A stretch of 64,000 nucleotides of DNA from Pirellulales bacterium (GTDB lineage: Bacteria > Planctomycetota > Planctomycetia > Pirellulales > JACPPG01), in assembly GCA_035546535.1 (NCBI GenBank), contig DASZWQ010000111.1, positions 80,357-144,356 of the forward strand. The letters are read 5' to 3'. Under the pieces are notes generated by a model. That model worked only from the letters and a program-made list of their open reading frames with translations, did not search any database and was not told the DNA's origin. The position numbers were made by a program, and so were the translations under genes. This document shows, piece after piece, positions 53,211 to 62,195 of the stretch (position 1 is its first letter; each line of letters begins with the position of its first letter).

Positions 53211-54101
53211 ATGCATTCTCAAAGGCGCGTGGGCGATCGGTCGACGTCCTTACCTTCGCAGCCGAACGCGCACGACGGGCCGCATGTGTCGCACCTTGAT
53301 TCTCCGGTTGGCACGCCGCATCTCGGCGTCACGGACTTCGCCGCGCCTGCGGAGGCTGAGGCGACGCGTGGCCGTCAGACCCACCTGGAATTCCTCCGCG
53401 CGCTGCACGCCCGGCTTGCGCCACGGTTCTATCTCGAGATCGGCATCCGGCACGGCAACAGCCTGGTCTTGGCCAATTGCCGGGCCCTGGGCGTCGACCC
53501 CGCTCCCGAGATCGGCGCCTTGCTCGCCGCGACCATACAGGTCGTTTCTCAAACCAGCGATGATTTCTTTGCGCAGCGTGCCGACGATCTATTGTCCGCA
53601 GGTTTGGACCTGGCCTTTATCGACGGCATGCACTGGTTCGAGTTTGCCCTGCGCGATTTTCTGAACATCGAGCGGCGCGCGCACCCAGGGACGGTCGTCG
53701 TCTTCGACGACATTTTTCCTGGGCACCCTTGGCAGGCCGCGCGCGACCGTCGCACGCGCGTGTGGACCGGCGACATCTGGAAAATCGTGGTCTGTTTGCG
53801 CAAGTACCGCCCTGACTTGCTTTTGATTCCCTGCGACACGTGGCCGACCGGCATGCTGCTGGTGCTCGGACTTGACGTGGCGAACCACACCTTGTCGCGC
53901 CAGTACGACAGGCTCGTGCAGGAGTTTGTCGAACTCGATGATGGGCACATTCCTGCCTGCGTGCTTTCGCGCCAAGACGCCTGGGCGCCTGATGATCCTC
54001 GAATCGGGACACTGCTCGCGGATGTTCGCGAAGCGCGTGAGTCCGCCAACCCACGTTCGGCCATTCAAACGATTGTGGCGGCGTTTCGCGCCGCGGTTTG
54101 A
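53211..54101 (+). CDS. Class I SAM methyltransferase-like protein
   Basis: From ATG 53211 this is 296 residues. It has a Y-L-E-I-G-I-R-H-G-N-S motif near residue 75 (SAM site) and L-A-F-I-D-G-M-H-W-F near 130, close to the pattern of the other two methyltransferases in the cluster. The frame is open upstream to 52944, but that part is low-complexity and lacks a domain. Its stop lies within four bases of a downstream TTG, and the next gene starts 33 bp later. Confidence 0.75.
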   Translation: MHSQRRVGDRSTSLPSQPNAHDGPHVSHLDSPVGTPHLGVTDFAAPAEAEATRGRQTHLEFLRALHARLAPRFYLEIGIRHGNSLVLANCRALGVDPAPEIGALLAATIQVVSQTSDDFFAQRADDLLSAGLDLAFIDGMHWFEFALRDFLNIERRAHPGTVVVFDDIFPGHPWQAARDRRTRVWTGDIWKIVVCLRKYRPDLLLIPCDTWPTGMLLVLGLDVANHTLSRQYDRLVQEFVELDDGHIPACVLSRQDAWAPDDPRIGTLLADVREARESANPRSAIQTIVAAFRAAV

Positions 54102-54133
54102 GCCAAGCATTCAACGCGAGAGATTTCCGACCG

Positions 54134-55036
54134 ATGCAGCCCTTGCGCCTTTCCGTGATTGTCGTTGCCTATAACATGGAGCGCGAACTGCCCCGGACGC
54201 TTCGCTCGCTTGGGCCTACGATGCAATTGCGTATCGCGCCCGAGGATTATGAAATCCTGGTGGTCGACAATGGTTCGTCGCCGCCGGTGGATATCCGTGC
54301 GTATTCCGCGTGGTGCAGGAATGTCGAGATTATGCGCATCGAAAACCCGCGCATTTCACCGGCGGGCGCCATCAACAAAGCGCTTCGGCGCGCGCGAGGA
54401 CAGTTGATCGGCGTGATGATCGATGGCGCACGCATCGCGTCGCCCGGCTTGCTTGCCAACGCGCTGGCCGCGGCGCGGCTCTGCCCGCGCCCCGTGATCG
54501 CCTCGCTCGGCTTTCACCTGGGACCGGAGGTGCAGATGCAGAGCGTCGCCAAGGGGTACAACCAACAAGTCGAAGACGGCCTGCTCGCGAATGCTCGCTG
54601 GCACGAAGATGGTTATCGGTTGTTCGATATCTCGGTATTCGCGGGCTCATCGGCGGCGGGCTGGTTTCGACCGGTCTCGGAATCGAACGCGTTGTTTTTG
54701 CACGCCGCCGACTGGCAAGAACTGGGCGGCTTCGACGAAGGCTTTGCCGCGGCCGGTGGCGGACTGGTGAATCTCGATACCTACGTCCGCGCGTGCGAAT
54801 TGCCCGACAGCCAGTTGATCGTTCTATTGGGCGAAGGGACCTTTCACCAGGTGCATGGAGGTGTGGCAACTAACGCGAGCACGTCGCCGTGGAGTGAATT
54901 TCACGCTGAATACATGCGACTGCGCGGCAAAGAGTTTTGCATGCCCGTGGCCGAGCCTTGGTACTTCGGGCAGGTTCGGCCGCAGGCGCTCGATTCGATC
55001 GCGCGATCAGCCGAGATGGCCAGGCCCACGCGCTAG
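54134..55036 (+). CDS. GT2-family glycosyltransferase
   Basis: From ATG 54134 this is a 300-residue GT-A glycosyltransferase: L-S-V-I-V-V-A-Y-N-M near the start, I-L-V-V-D-N-G-S-S near residue 45 and a degenerate D-G-A-R in place of D-x-D near 101. The acceptor-side D-E-G-F segment is present near 218. A TTG start at 54098 would add 12 residues. The protein is single-domain, unlike the other transferases of the cluster. Confidence 0.82.
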   Translation: MQPLRLSVIVVAYNMERELPRTLRSLGPTMQLRIAPEDYEILVVDNGSSPPVDIRAYSAWCRNVEIMRIENPRISPAGAINKALRRARGQLIGVMIDGARIASPGLLANALAAARLCPRPVIASLGFHLGPEVQMQSVAKGYNQQVEDGLLANARWHEDGYRLFDISVFAGSSAAGWFRPVSESNALFLHAADWQELGGFDEGFAAAGGGLVNLDTYVRACELPDSQLIVLLGEGTFHQVHGGVATNASTSPWSEFHAEYMRLRGKEFCMPVAEPWYFGQVRPQALDSIARSAEMARPTR

Positions 55037-55103
55037 GAACCGTGAAATCCTCCGGGGCTGGCTGCGTTCTGTAGCCGTGGCTCAACTGTCATCCGCACCG
55101 GAT

Positions 55104-56264
55104 TCAGGCACAGAGTTCTGCCGGTCCCCCCTGGGATTCCGCCTCTTCATTAATCTCGATGGTGCGGCCCTTCCGTCTCGCTGATCCGGTCGCTGACGCG
55201 CGCCGAAGAACATGGTATGCGGGTCGCAGGCCAGGTATACGACCCAACCACCGGCGTATCACGGTGCTGGGCATACGCGATTGCAGGTCAAACAGTCGCT
55301 GCTCGATTTTCGTGCTGTATTCGATACTGCGCGTCAGCCGTTCTTCGAGGGCTGCCATGCGCTCGAGGCTCGCCGCGGCCGCACGTTCCAACGCCTGCAT
55401 GCGGCGGGTTTGCATTTGCTGCGCCGCGTTCACCTGCCGTAGAACCTCGTGCAGCGTCTGCTCGCGCGACACGGCGATGTTCTGCTCGCCGAGCAAGGGC
55501 TTGTCTGGTAACGAATCGCTAATGACGGAAATGGGCGGTGTCCAGGCGTCCGTTTGCGCTCCGAGCGACGCTCGCGACATGTTTACCAGCTTCTCGTAAA
55601 GGGAAAGCGCCTCGGTGCCGACGAGTTCTCGATCGTCAACCCGATTGTGGCAAAGATATGGGTTGAATAGCGCGGCGGTTTCGCAGTTCCAGCGCAACTG
55701 CAAGTGCTCGCACAGGCGCTGCAAGTGCGCGTGCACGACAGCCTGCGACTGGTCGTAGGGGAACCAGAACACGTGTTTCGCGGTCGCAACATGCCGCAAG
55801 AGATGCTGGTTATAGATCGTCCACAACCGCAGTCCTTCTTCGAGGTCGAGTCCGTCGCGCACGGCAAGGCTTTGCGCCACGGCCCACGGGTGCCGCACGC
55901 ACGCCAACAGGGCATAGTCCGGCAAATGCCGTTGCCAGGCTGGGAAGGTGATCGTAGTGCGCGGATCCTTCCAGCCAAACAGCGGCCGCGCGGCGAACTG
56001 CGCCAACAGGCGGCTCATTCTGTTTTCGCAATCGGTATTCCAGGCAAGGCTCGCCGGCACATTCTGCCAGGTGCCGCCCGACTGTGACAATATTTCGTCG
56101 TTGATGGCCACGACGTCGCGGGCTTCCCAATGGCCGATCAAGTTGCTCGCCATCGGTTCGGTGCAGTAGTTCTCACCCAAGTACACGCCCAAGTGGTGCA
56201 GCATGCGCGTGACACACGAGGTGCCACTGCGATGCATTCCCAGGACCACGAGGCAGCGGCTCAT
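55104..56264 (-). CDS. Sulfotransferase-like protein with C-terminal coiled coil
   Basis: From ATG 56264 this is a 386-residue protein. G-M-H-R-S-G-T-S-C at 9-17 is the 5'-phosphosulfate loop of PAPS-dependent sulfotransferases, and C-V-R-H-P-W near residue 123 fits the 3'-phosphate site. Residues about 280-335 form a predicted coiled coil, followed by a basic tail. It would sulfate the glycan before or during export. Genes for PAPS synthesis are not in the window. Confidence 0.82.
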   Translation of the reverse strand: MSRCLVVLGMHRSGTSCVTRMLHHLGVYLGENYCTEPMASNLIGHWEARDVVAINDEILSQSGGTWQNVPASLAWNTDCENRMSRLLAQFAARPLFGWKDPRTTITFPAWQRHLPDYALLACVRHPWAVAQSLAVRDGLDLEEGLRLWTIYNQHLLRHVATAKHVFWFPYDQSQAVVHAHLQRLCEHLQLRWNCETAALFNPYLCHNRVDDRELVGTEALSLYEKLVNMSRASLGAQTDAWTPPISVISDSLPDKPLLGEQNIAVSREQTLHEVLRQVNAAQQMQTRRMQALERAAAASLERMAALEERLTRSIEYSTKIEQRLFDLQSRMPSTVIRRWLGRIPGLRPAYHVLRRASATGSARRKGRTIEINEEAESQGGPAELCA

Positions 56265-56651
56265 CGCTGGCCCCCCGGCGCAGGCTGTTTGCACAAGCTG
56301 AGAACAGCGACGCATCCTGGCATCGCTGACCGCAGCGCGCGCAGAAAAAGACCACAAACGAAGGCGTGGCGCGCTGGACAGATGCCGAAGTGATTCGGTC
56401 GATCGCTGGGGCAGAAAGTCACGGCAGTTCGGGCCTGTGGTACGCGTACGGTGGATCGCTACGCTTTTGCCCCGCGCTCCGTCTTGGCCGCATCGACGCC
56501 AGGCGTCAACGCTTACCCGAACTGCCATTCGACGTGGCGGCAAGATATCCCACCTGTCGCCTGGGGAACAAGACCGGATCAGCCGGGCGGTCGTCTGCCA
56601 TTCGGCATAGGCGCGTTGCAGGCACTGCGACCTGCGGCCGCCGCGACGAGA
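56265..56651. other. Intergenic region, 387 bp
   Basis: This lies between the sulfotransferase start and the MITE-like element. I see no gene, promoter or repeat with confidence. Confidence 0.45.
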
Positions 56652-56808
56652 CTAGCAGCCTGTTGAAGAACTCAACGGGCTGCGACATCGCAGGGATGCG
56701 ATGGCAAAATATCGACGTAAGTCGTTATTTTGCGAGTCGTGCGAAGCTTTGCTTCGCACTTGGCAAGGTTGAAAAAAGCCACGAGGGCTTTTTTCAACAG
56801 GGTGCTAG
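56652..56808. mobile_element. 157-bp MITE-like element with terminal inverted repeats
   Basis: The ends CTAGCAGCCTGTTGAA (56652-56667) and TTCAACAGGGTGCTAG (56793-56808) are inverted copies with one mismatch. Inside are perfect hairpins (GTGCGAAGC...GCTTCGCAC; GCAAAATA...TATTTTGC around a GTCGAC-like stem) and no gene. CTAG at both outer edges may be part of the repeat or a target duplication. The last bases supply the stop codon of the ABC ATPase gene. Confidence 0.85.
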
Positions 56809-57566
56809 GCCGCCTGCGTTCGCGCGGCCTGCGTGGCCTGCTCGGTATAAGCAGCGATGACCTGCGCCGTCGGTCCAGCCAGGCGAATCGTGCCGTGGTC
56901 GAGCCATAGCACGCGGTCGCACAGTTGCGCTAGTGACGACATGTCATGACTGACGATGACCACGGCCCGAGCGCTTGCTATCAGTGCTTTCATCCGCGCG
57001 CGGGCCTTGGCCTGAAACTCCATATCGCCGGCACTGAGCACCTCGTCGACGATCAGAATATCAGGCTCGATCGAGGTCGAAATCGAGAAGGCCAAACGCA
57101 CCAGCATGCCGGCCGAATAGTATCGCACCGGCACGTCGAGGAACCGCCCCAGCTCGCTGAAGTCGGCGATCGGCTGCATCTTGGCGCGGATCGAGCGAGG
57201 CGTTTCGCCCAGCAGATAACCACGATACTGGATGTTCTCCCAGCCGGTGGCATCCATTTCGAAGCCGAGCGCGATGTCGAAAAGCGAGCTGATATGGCCG
57301 TGTACCGTGCGGCGCCCCTCGGTGGGCGGATAGACGCCGGCCATGAGCTTGAGCATGGTGCTTTTGCCGGCGCCGTTGTGGCCAATGATGCCGACCCGTT
57401 CTCCCTCGCTGATCGACAGGTTGATGTTGTTCAGCGCTTTGACCAGAAACTGATTGTTCGCGCGGCGGCGGAACATGCCGCTGAGCAGGTATTCCTTGAA
57501 GCTGATTCGTCCATGCTGCCGCACGACGAACTGGAGGCTCACATTTTCCAGCGAGATCAAAGTCAT
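56805..57566 (-). CDS. wzt: Polysaccharide ABC exporter ATPase (Wzt/TagH type)
   Basis: This 253-residue ATPase has Walker A G62-H-N-G-A-G-K-S and a V-R-Y-Y-S-A-G-M signature region near residue 147, with V-D-E-V-L near 174. It lacks the C-terminal glycan-binding domain of some Wzt proteins. Its stop codon lies in the MITE, so the tail may have been altered by insertion. It works with the permease gene 58 bp upstream to move a lipid-linked glycan across the inner membrane. Confidence 0.9.
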   Translation of the reverse strand: MTLISLENVSLQFVVRQHGRISFKEYLLSGMFRRRANNQFLVKALNNINLSISEGERVGIIGHNGAGKSTMLKLMAGVYPPTEGRRTVHGHISSLFDIALGFEMDATGWENIQYRGYLLGETPRSIRAKMQPIADFSELGRFLDVPVRYYSAGMLVRLAFSISTSIEPDILIVDEVLSAGDMEFQAKARARMKALIASARAVVIVSHDMSSLAQLCDRVLWLDHGTIRLAGPTAQVIAAYTEQATQAARTQAA

Positions 57567-57624
57567 GGACCGCTCTGGCGAAGTAGCCTCGGGCGAAATG
57601 GAACGCGCGACCTGGCTGCGCTTG

Positions 57625-58407
57625 TTACAAATAAAAGATCATCTTCCGTTCGAACCGTGACAGCAGCAGGCACGCGGCACCGGCTGCCACGGCCGCCGTC
57701 AACAGCGCGGCCCCATAGGCCGAAACCGGCGGCAGCTTGGCTTCGATCAATGGCGCCCGGATCAGTTCCAAGTAGGCCGAGATCGGATTGAACACGAGCA
57801 CCCAGTTCAAGCCGCGCTCGCGCAGCACATTGGCCGGGTACATGATCGGCGTGACGTAGAATACGACCTGCAGCAGCACCTGGATCAAATGCTGAATGTC
57901 CTGGAACAATACGTTCAGCACGCCCATGCACACGGCCAGCGACCAGGCCAGGATGAAGAATAGCGCCAGGCTGGGAACCAGGCTCACGAGCGCCGGCACG
58001 TTGCTAAATCCGTTCAGACACCAGGACAGCGCGAGCACGACGACCAGGCCGGCCAGCAAATGAATGCTCGCCCCCAGCGTGGTGCGCAAGGGATAAATTG
58101 CCAGCGGCGCGGGATGCTGCCGGATGTACGACTCACCCTGCAGGAACGATTGGCACCCCTGCGTCATGACCGATGTCAGGAAGTTCCATGCCGTGAGCCC
58201 TGCTAGCAGATACGGCGCGAAGGTTCGCACGTCGACGTTGAAGAGCTTCGCAAAGACCGTACACAGCACGATCGTCATCGACAGCGGCAACAAGAGCGAC
58301 CAGCCGAGCCCCAGAATGGAATGCCGGTAGCAGCGTTTCAAGTCGACGCGCACCAGCGCCAACCAGAAATGCCGCAGTCGCCAGATTTCCGCGACATAAC
58401 CGGTCAC
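57625..58407 (-). CDS. wzm: Polysaccharide ABC exporter permease (Wzm type)
   Basis: With the GTG start at 58407 this is 260 residues with six hydrophobic segments, as expected for an ABC-2 transporter (F-Y-V-T-P-I-M-Y-P near residue 180). The frame is open upstream, but the upstream part lacks a membrane protein signal, and GTG 58407 has AAAGAGAG before it; GTG 58440 is an alternative. It pairs with the ATPase for export of the cluster's glycan, so no Wzx/Wzy is needed. Confidence 0.88.
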   Translation of the reverse strand: MTGYVAEIWRLRHFWLALVRVDLKRCYRHSILGLGWSLLLPLSMTIVLCTVFAKLFNVDVRTFAPYLLAGLTAWNFLTSVMTQGCQSFLQGESYIRQHPAPLAIYPLRTTLGASIHLLAGLVVVLALSWCLNGFSNVPALVSLVPSLALFFILAWSLAVCMGVLNVLFQDIQHLIQVLLQVVFYVTPIMYPANVLRERGLNWVLVFNPISAYLELIRAPLIEAKLPPVSAYGAALLTAAVAAGAACLLLSRFERKMIFYL

Positions 58408-58535
58408 GTATGCTCTCTTTCCGCTCAAGGGGTGTCGCACCGCGTCAATTACTTCGCTTGCGCCGCTACCGCAGGCAGCTTTATCGCACAGATTGGGATC
58501 AAATTCGCACCGGTCGCGAGGCACGCCGCCGCGGC

Positions 58536-59138
58536 TCACGCCGCGTGCGAATGCACACGAGTCCCAAAGCTTGTGTCGGCGAATTCCGCATAAGAAGGGA
58601 GACTGCCCGTCGCCAGGTCGTGCAGCCGGGGCAGCCGCGCGTCCTTGGCCGACAACGTCGGTAGCGCGAGCGGCCAATCGATCGCCAAGGCCGGGTCGTT
58701 CCAGGCGATGCCGATCTCGCATTCCGGACGGTAGAAGTCGCTGCACTTGTACGCCACGAGCGCGGTGGCCGAGACCACGCAAAAACCATGCGCGAAGCCG
58801 GGGGGCACGTACAGTTGACGGCCATTTTCCAGCGACAGATCAAACCCGATCCAGCGGCCGAAATGTGGCGAGCCGACGCGCACATCCGCCACGACGTCGA
58901 AGATTTGTCCCGACAGCACATAGACCAGCTTGCCTTGCGGGGCCGGGTATTGCAGGTGCAAGCCACGCAACACCCCGCGCTTCGACCAGGACATGTTGTC
59001 CTGCACCATGTTCGTGGGCAGGCCCAAGTCCTGATAGCGCTCCTGGTGCCAAGTCTCGAGGAAGTAGCCGCGCTCGTCGCGGAAGGTGCGCGGTTCGATC
59101 AACAAGACGCCCGGCAGTTTGGCGGAGATGGTCTTCAT
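58536..59138 (-). CDS. rfbC: dTDP-4-dehydrorhamnose 3,5-epimerase
   Basis: From ATG 59138 this is a 200-residue cupin-fold epimerase of normal length. G-V-L-R-G-L-H-L-Q near residue 55 carries the catalytic His, and G-K-L-V-Y-V-L-S-G and F-A-H-G-F follow. It converts dTDP-4-keto-6-deoxyglucose to dTDP-4-keto-rhamnose. rfbB is divergent from it across a 321-bp gap. Confidence 0.95.
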   Translation of the reverse strand: MKTISAKLPGVLLIEPRTFRDERGYFLETWHQERYQDLGLPTNMVQDNMSWSKRGVLRGLHLQYPAPQGKLVYVLSGQIFDVVADVRVGSPHFGRWIGFDLSLENGRQLYVPPGFAHGFCVVSATALVAYKCSDFYRPECEIGIAWNDPALAIDWPLALPTLSAKDARLPRLHDLATGSLPSYAEFADTSFGTRVHSHAA

Positions 59139-59459
59139 GCGTGCTAGCAGTGGGTTGGATAAGGCTGGCGTTTTAGCGCGGCGTCTTTCTGCCAAAACGC
59201 TCGAACAGCGTCCAGAGCAGTTTCTATGTTTGGGGGCGGCCGGCGGTCGATTCGTAGGCCTCTTGCCCTGGATCGTGACGCGACTGCTATCGCCGCTGTA
59301 GCAGAGGCCAGCCAGCGATCTTGTCGATTGTGCGATTTCGCTGCTATAACGCTGCCCCCGCAATAAGTTTCGTCGGCGCGCCCCTACTTCACGCGCGACA
59401 ACGAAACGCCGATCCAGAAACGTAACAGGCGCGCCGGTCTTGGTCGGCGCGAGGCAGCG
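59139..59459. other. Divergent promoter region of the rfb genes
   Basis: This 321-bp region separates rfbC (minus) from rfbB (plus). It holds the candidate promoter at 59321-59350 and otherwise nothing recognised. Confidence 0.55.
59321..59350 (+). promoter_or_regulatory. Candidate promoter of rfbB-rfbA
   Basis: TTGTCG (59321-59326) and TATAAC (59345-59350) are spaced by 18 bp, 110 bp before the rfbB start. The -10 matches consensus at five of six positions. Confidence 0.4.
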
Positions 59460-60527
59460 ATGGCAACGGTCTTGGTTACAGGCGGTGCTGGCTTCATCGG
59501 CAGTTGCTTTGTCCGGCAATGGCTGGCCGAAGAAGAAGATCCGCTCGTCAATCTCGACAAGCTGACGTACGCTGGCAATCTCGATTCGCTCGAACCGGTC
59601 GCCGGCCATCCGCGCCACCTGTTCGTCGAAGGGGATATTGGCGACCGAGCGCTTGTAGCGCGATTGCTCGAACAGCATCGCCCGCGCGCGATCGTCAACT
59701 TTGCCGCCGAATCGCACGTCGATCGCTCCATCGACGGGCCCGCCGAATTCGTCCACACCAACGTCGTGGGCACGTTTCAACTGCTCGACGCCGCGCGCAG
59801 CTACTGGAATGCTTTGTCGCCGCGCGAGCGCGGCGCGTTTCGCTTTCTGCAAGTATCGACCGACGAGGTTTACGGTTCGCTCGGCAGCACGGGGCAATTC
59901 ACCGAGACGACGCCCTATTCGCCGAATTCGCCTTACTCGGCCAGCAAGGCCGCCTGCGACCATTTCGTGCGTGCTTACCACCACACGTACGGCCTGCCGA
60001 CCTTGATCACGAACTGCTCGAACAACTACGGACCGTACCAGTTTCCCGAAAAGCTGATTCCGCTGATGATCCTCAACGCCATCGAGGGAAAGCCGCTGCC
60101 GGTCTATGGCGATGGGCAGCAAATCCGCGATTGGCTGTACGTCGAGGATCATTGCCGTGCCATCCGCTGCGTGCTGGCCGGCGCGACGCCAGGCGAAACT
60201 TACAACGTCGGCGGAGACTGCGAACGCGCGAATCTCACGATCGTCGAGCGAATCTGCATGCTCGTCGATCGCGAGCTTCCCAAATTGCCGCATGCGCCCT
60301 GCCGTTCACTGATTACGCACGTGGCCGATCGGCCGGGGCATGACCGGCGCTACGCCATCGACGCCAGCAAGATCCGCCGCGACCTCGGCTGGCAACCGCG
60401 GCAAGATTTCGAATCCAGCCTGGCGCTGACCGTGGATTGGTATCGCAACAATCGCGAGTGGGTCGAGCGTGTCACCAGCGGCTCGTATCGTCGTCAACGT
60501 CTTGGTCTTTTGCGCGCGAGTGCCTGA
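59460..60527 (+). CDS. rfbB: dTDP-glucose 4,6-dehydratase
   Basis: This 355-residue extended SDR has G-G-A-G-F-I-G at the N-terminus, S-T-D-E-V-Y near residue 135 and Y-S-A-S-K near 160, as in RfbB. It forms dTDP-4-keto-6-deoxyglucose from dTDP-glucose. rfbA begins 2 bp after its stop, so the pair is one operon, and RfbC lies divergently. Confidence 0.96.
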   Translation: MATVLVTGGAGFIGSCFVRQWLAEEEDPLVNLDKLTYAGNLDSLEPVAGHPRHLFVEGDIGDRALVARLLEQHRPRAIVNFAAESHVDRSIDGPAEFVHTNVVGTFQLLDAARSYWNALSPRERGAFRFLQVSTDEVYGSLGSTGQFTETTPYSPNSPYSASKAACDHFVRAYHHTYGLPTLITNCSNNYGPYQFPEKLIPLMILNAIEGKPLPVYGDGQQIRDWLYVEDHCRAIRCVLAGATPGETYNVGGDCERANLTIVERICMLVDRELPKLPHAPCRSLITHVADRPGHDRRYAIDASKIRRDLGWQPRQDFESSLALTVDWYRNNREWVERVTSGSYRRQRLGLLRASA

Positions 60528-60529
60528 AT

Positions 60530-61450
60530 ATGCCGACTTCACACTGTCCGAAGGGCATCATCCTCGCCGGCGGGTCCGGCACGCGGCTCTATCCGGTCAC
60601 GATGGCCGTTAGCAAGCAATTGCTGCCGGTCTACGACAAGCCGATGATTTATTACCCGTTGTCGGTCCTCATGCTGGCCGGCATTCGCGAAGTGCTGCTG
60701 ATCTCGACGCCCGAGGACATCGGCAATTTCGAACGCCTGTTGGGCGACGGTAGCCGGCTGGGTATCGAGATTCGCTATGCCGTGCAACCCAAGCCCGAGG
60801 GGCTGGCCCAAGCCTTCATCATCGGCCGCGAGTTCGTCGCTGACGATCACGTGGCGCTCGTGCTGGGGGACAATATCTTTTACGGCCACGGCCTGCAGAA
60901 GATGTTGGCCCGCGCCGTCGCGCGGCCGCAGGGCGCCACGGTATTTGCTTACCAGGTGCGCGATCCGGAGCGTTATGGAGTGGTCGAGTTGGACGCGACG
61001 GGCAAGGCTCTGTCGCTTGAAGAGAAGCCGGCCCGCCCGCGCTCGAACCTGGCCGTGACCGGATTGTATTTTTACGACAACAAAGTGCTCGATATCGCGG
61101 CCGGGCTGAAACCCTCGGCACGCGGTGAGTTGGAAATCACGGACGTCAATCGGGCCTACCTTGAACAACACACGTTACACGTCGAAAGTTTCGGCCGCGG
61201 CTTTGCCTGGCTCGATACCGGCACGCACGAGTCGTTGATCCAGGCGGCCAATTTCATCGAAACCGTCGAGCAGCGGCAAGGTTTGAAAATTGCCTGCCTG
61301 GAAGAAGTCGCCCATCACATGGGATTCATCACGGCCGACGATTTGCTGGCCCTCGCCAAGCCGCTAAAAAACAGCTACGGCGACTATCTAAGGCATATCG
61401 CTGCCGACGCCGAAAGAATCCGCCGCCCGGCGCTGCGCGTGGCCGGCTGA
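60530..61450 (+). CDS. rfbA: Glucose-1-phosphate thymidylyltransferase
   Basis: From ATG 60530 this is 306 residues with [14 protein letters not shown] near the start and [11 protein letters not shown]. It makes dTDP-glucose for RfbB. rfbD, the final reductase to dTDP-L-rhamnose, is absent here, so it lies elsewhere or another enzyme takes the keto sugar. Confidence 0.96.
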   Translation: MPTSHCPKGIILAGGSGTRLYPVTMAVSKQLLPVYDKPMIYYPLSVLMLAGIREVLLISTPEDIGNFERLLGDGSRLGIEIRYAVQPKPEGLAQAFIIGREFVADDHVALVLGDNIFYGHGLQKMLARAVARPQGATVFAYQVRDPERYGVVELDATGKALSLEEKPARPRSNLAVTGLYFYDNKVLDIAAGLKPSARGELEITDVNRAYLEQHTLHVESFGRGFAWLDTGTHESLIQAANFIETVEQRQGLKIACLEEVAHHMGFITADDLLALAKPLKNSYGDYLRHIAADAERIRRPALRVAG

Positions 61451-61484
61451 GCAACCTAACACCAGCCCGAAGCGACAGCGAACC

Positions 61485-61946
61485 ATGTGGGCCACTCTCA
61501 AGCGTCTGCTCCTGCTGTTCTGGGCCGTGTGGCTGGGACTGGTCGTGGTCTTCAACGTGGCCGATGCGCTCAAGGCCCTGGACGTCTTGCCGACCACGTT
61601 CGTGTGGGCATCGGGCAATTATGGCGCGATTCTGGAAGTGCTCGCCCCCTTCGATTTGCCTGATTGGTTTGCCGGATTTCTGTTCGGCGGAGTGATCGTC
61701 TGGGAAACGATCGGCGCGGCGCTTTATGCGCTTTGCGCTTGGCGCTGGCGTGCCGCCCGCGGCCGAGATGGACAACGCCTGCTGGCGATCACGTTCATGA
61801 CCAGCCTTGGGCTGTGGGCCGCATTTCAAATCGCTTGCGAGGTGTTTCCTTCGGAGCTTGCTTATCGGCTGGGGGCCACGCATCGGTTGTTGTTCACCGA
61901 GACGCTTGCGACCTTGCTGGCCATAATGCTGTTGCCCGACGAGTGA
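61485..61946 (+). CDS. Four-helix membrane protein of unknown function
   Basis: This 153-residue protein has four hydrophobic helices (about 5-28, 60-85, 98-118 and 132-150) with short loops. No family is recognised. It follows rfbA by 34 bp on the same strand and may be co-transcribed with it. A link to the glycan pathway is unproven. Confidence 0.65.
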   Translation: MWATLKRLLLLFWAVWLGLVVVFNVADALKALDVLPTTFVWASGNYGAILEVLAPFDLPDWFAGFLFGGVIVWETIGAALYALCAWRWRAARGRDGQRLLAITFMTSLGLWAAFQIACEVFPSELAYRLGATHRLLFTETLATLLAIMLLPDE

Positions 61947-62076
61947 TGGTCCGTCTCTAAAAGGGCCAGATGTATGGCGGGTGACATCCGCGATCGGAAA
62001 CCGAGATTCGCCGCACGCCGTTCCGCGAGAAGAATTAGTGCCGTGTAACCACTTCGGCTGGAAGTTGCCATGGCAA

Positions 62077-62130
62077 CGCTCGCCATCGCGCGGGCCAGCG
62101 CAAAAAAAACGCCCGCGCCAGCGGCGAGCG
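62077..62130. repeat. Interrupted palindrome (stem-loop)
   Basis: The arm CGCTCGCC...CGCGGGC (62077-62095) is the complement of GCCCGCG...GGCGAGCG (62111-62130), with an A-rich loop (eight A). It lies between two convergent genes and could act as a terminator-like structure for either, but no U-tract follows the stem. Confidence 0.6.
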
Positions 62131-62195
62131 AGGTCACCAACCTGGCGGGGCAGTGAGAGCGCGGTCCCGGGTGCGCGGGCCCACACGCAAGTCTC

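Noticed and set aside
59139-60293. A long N-terminal extension of the RfbC frame
   Set aside because: The epimerase family begins at ATG 59138, and the extension is antisense to the well-supported rfbB gene.
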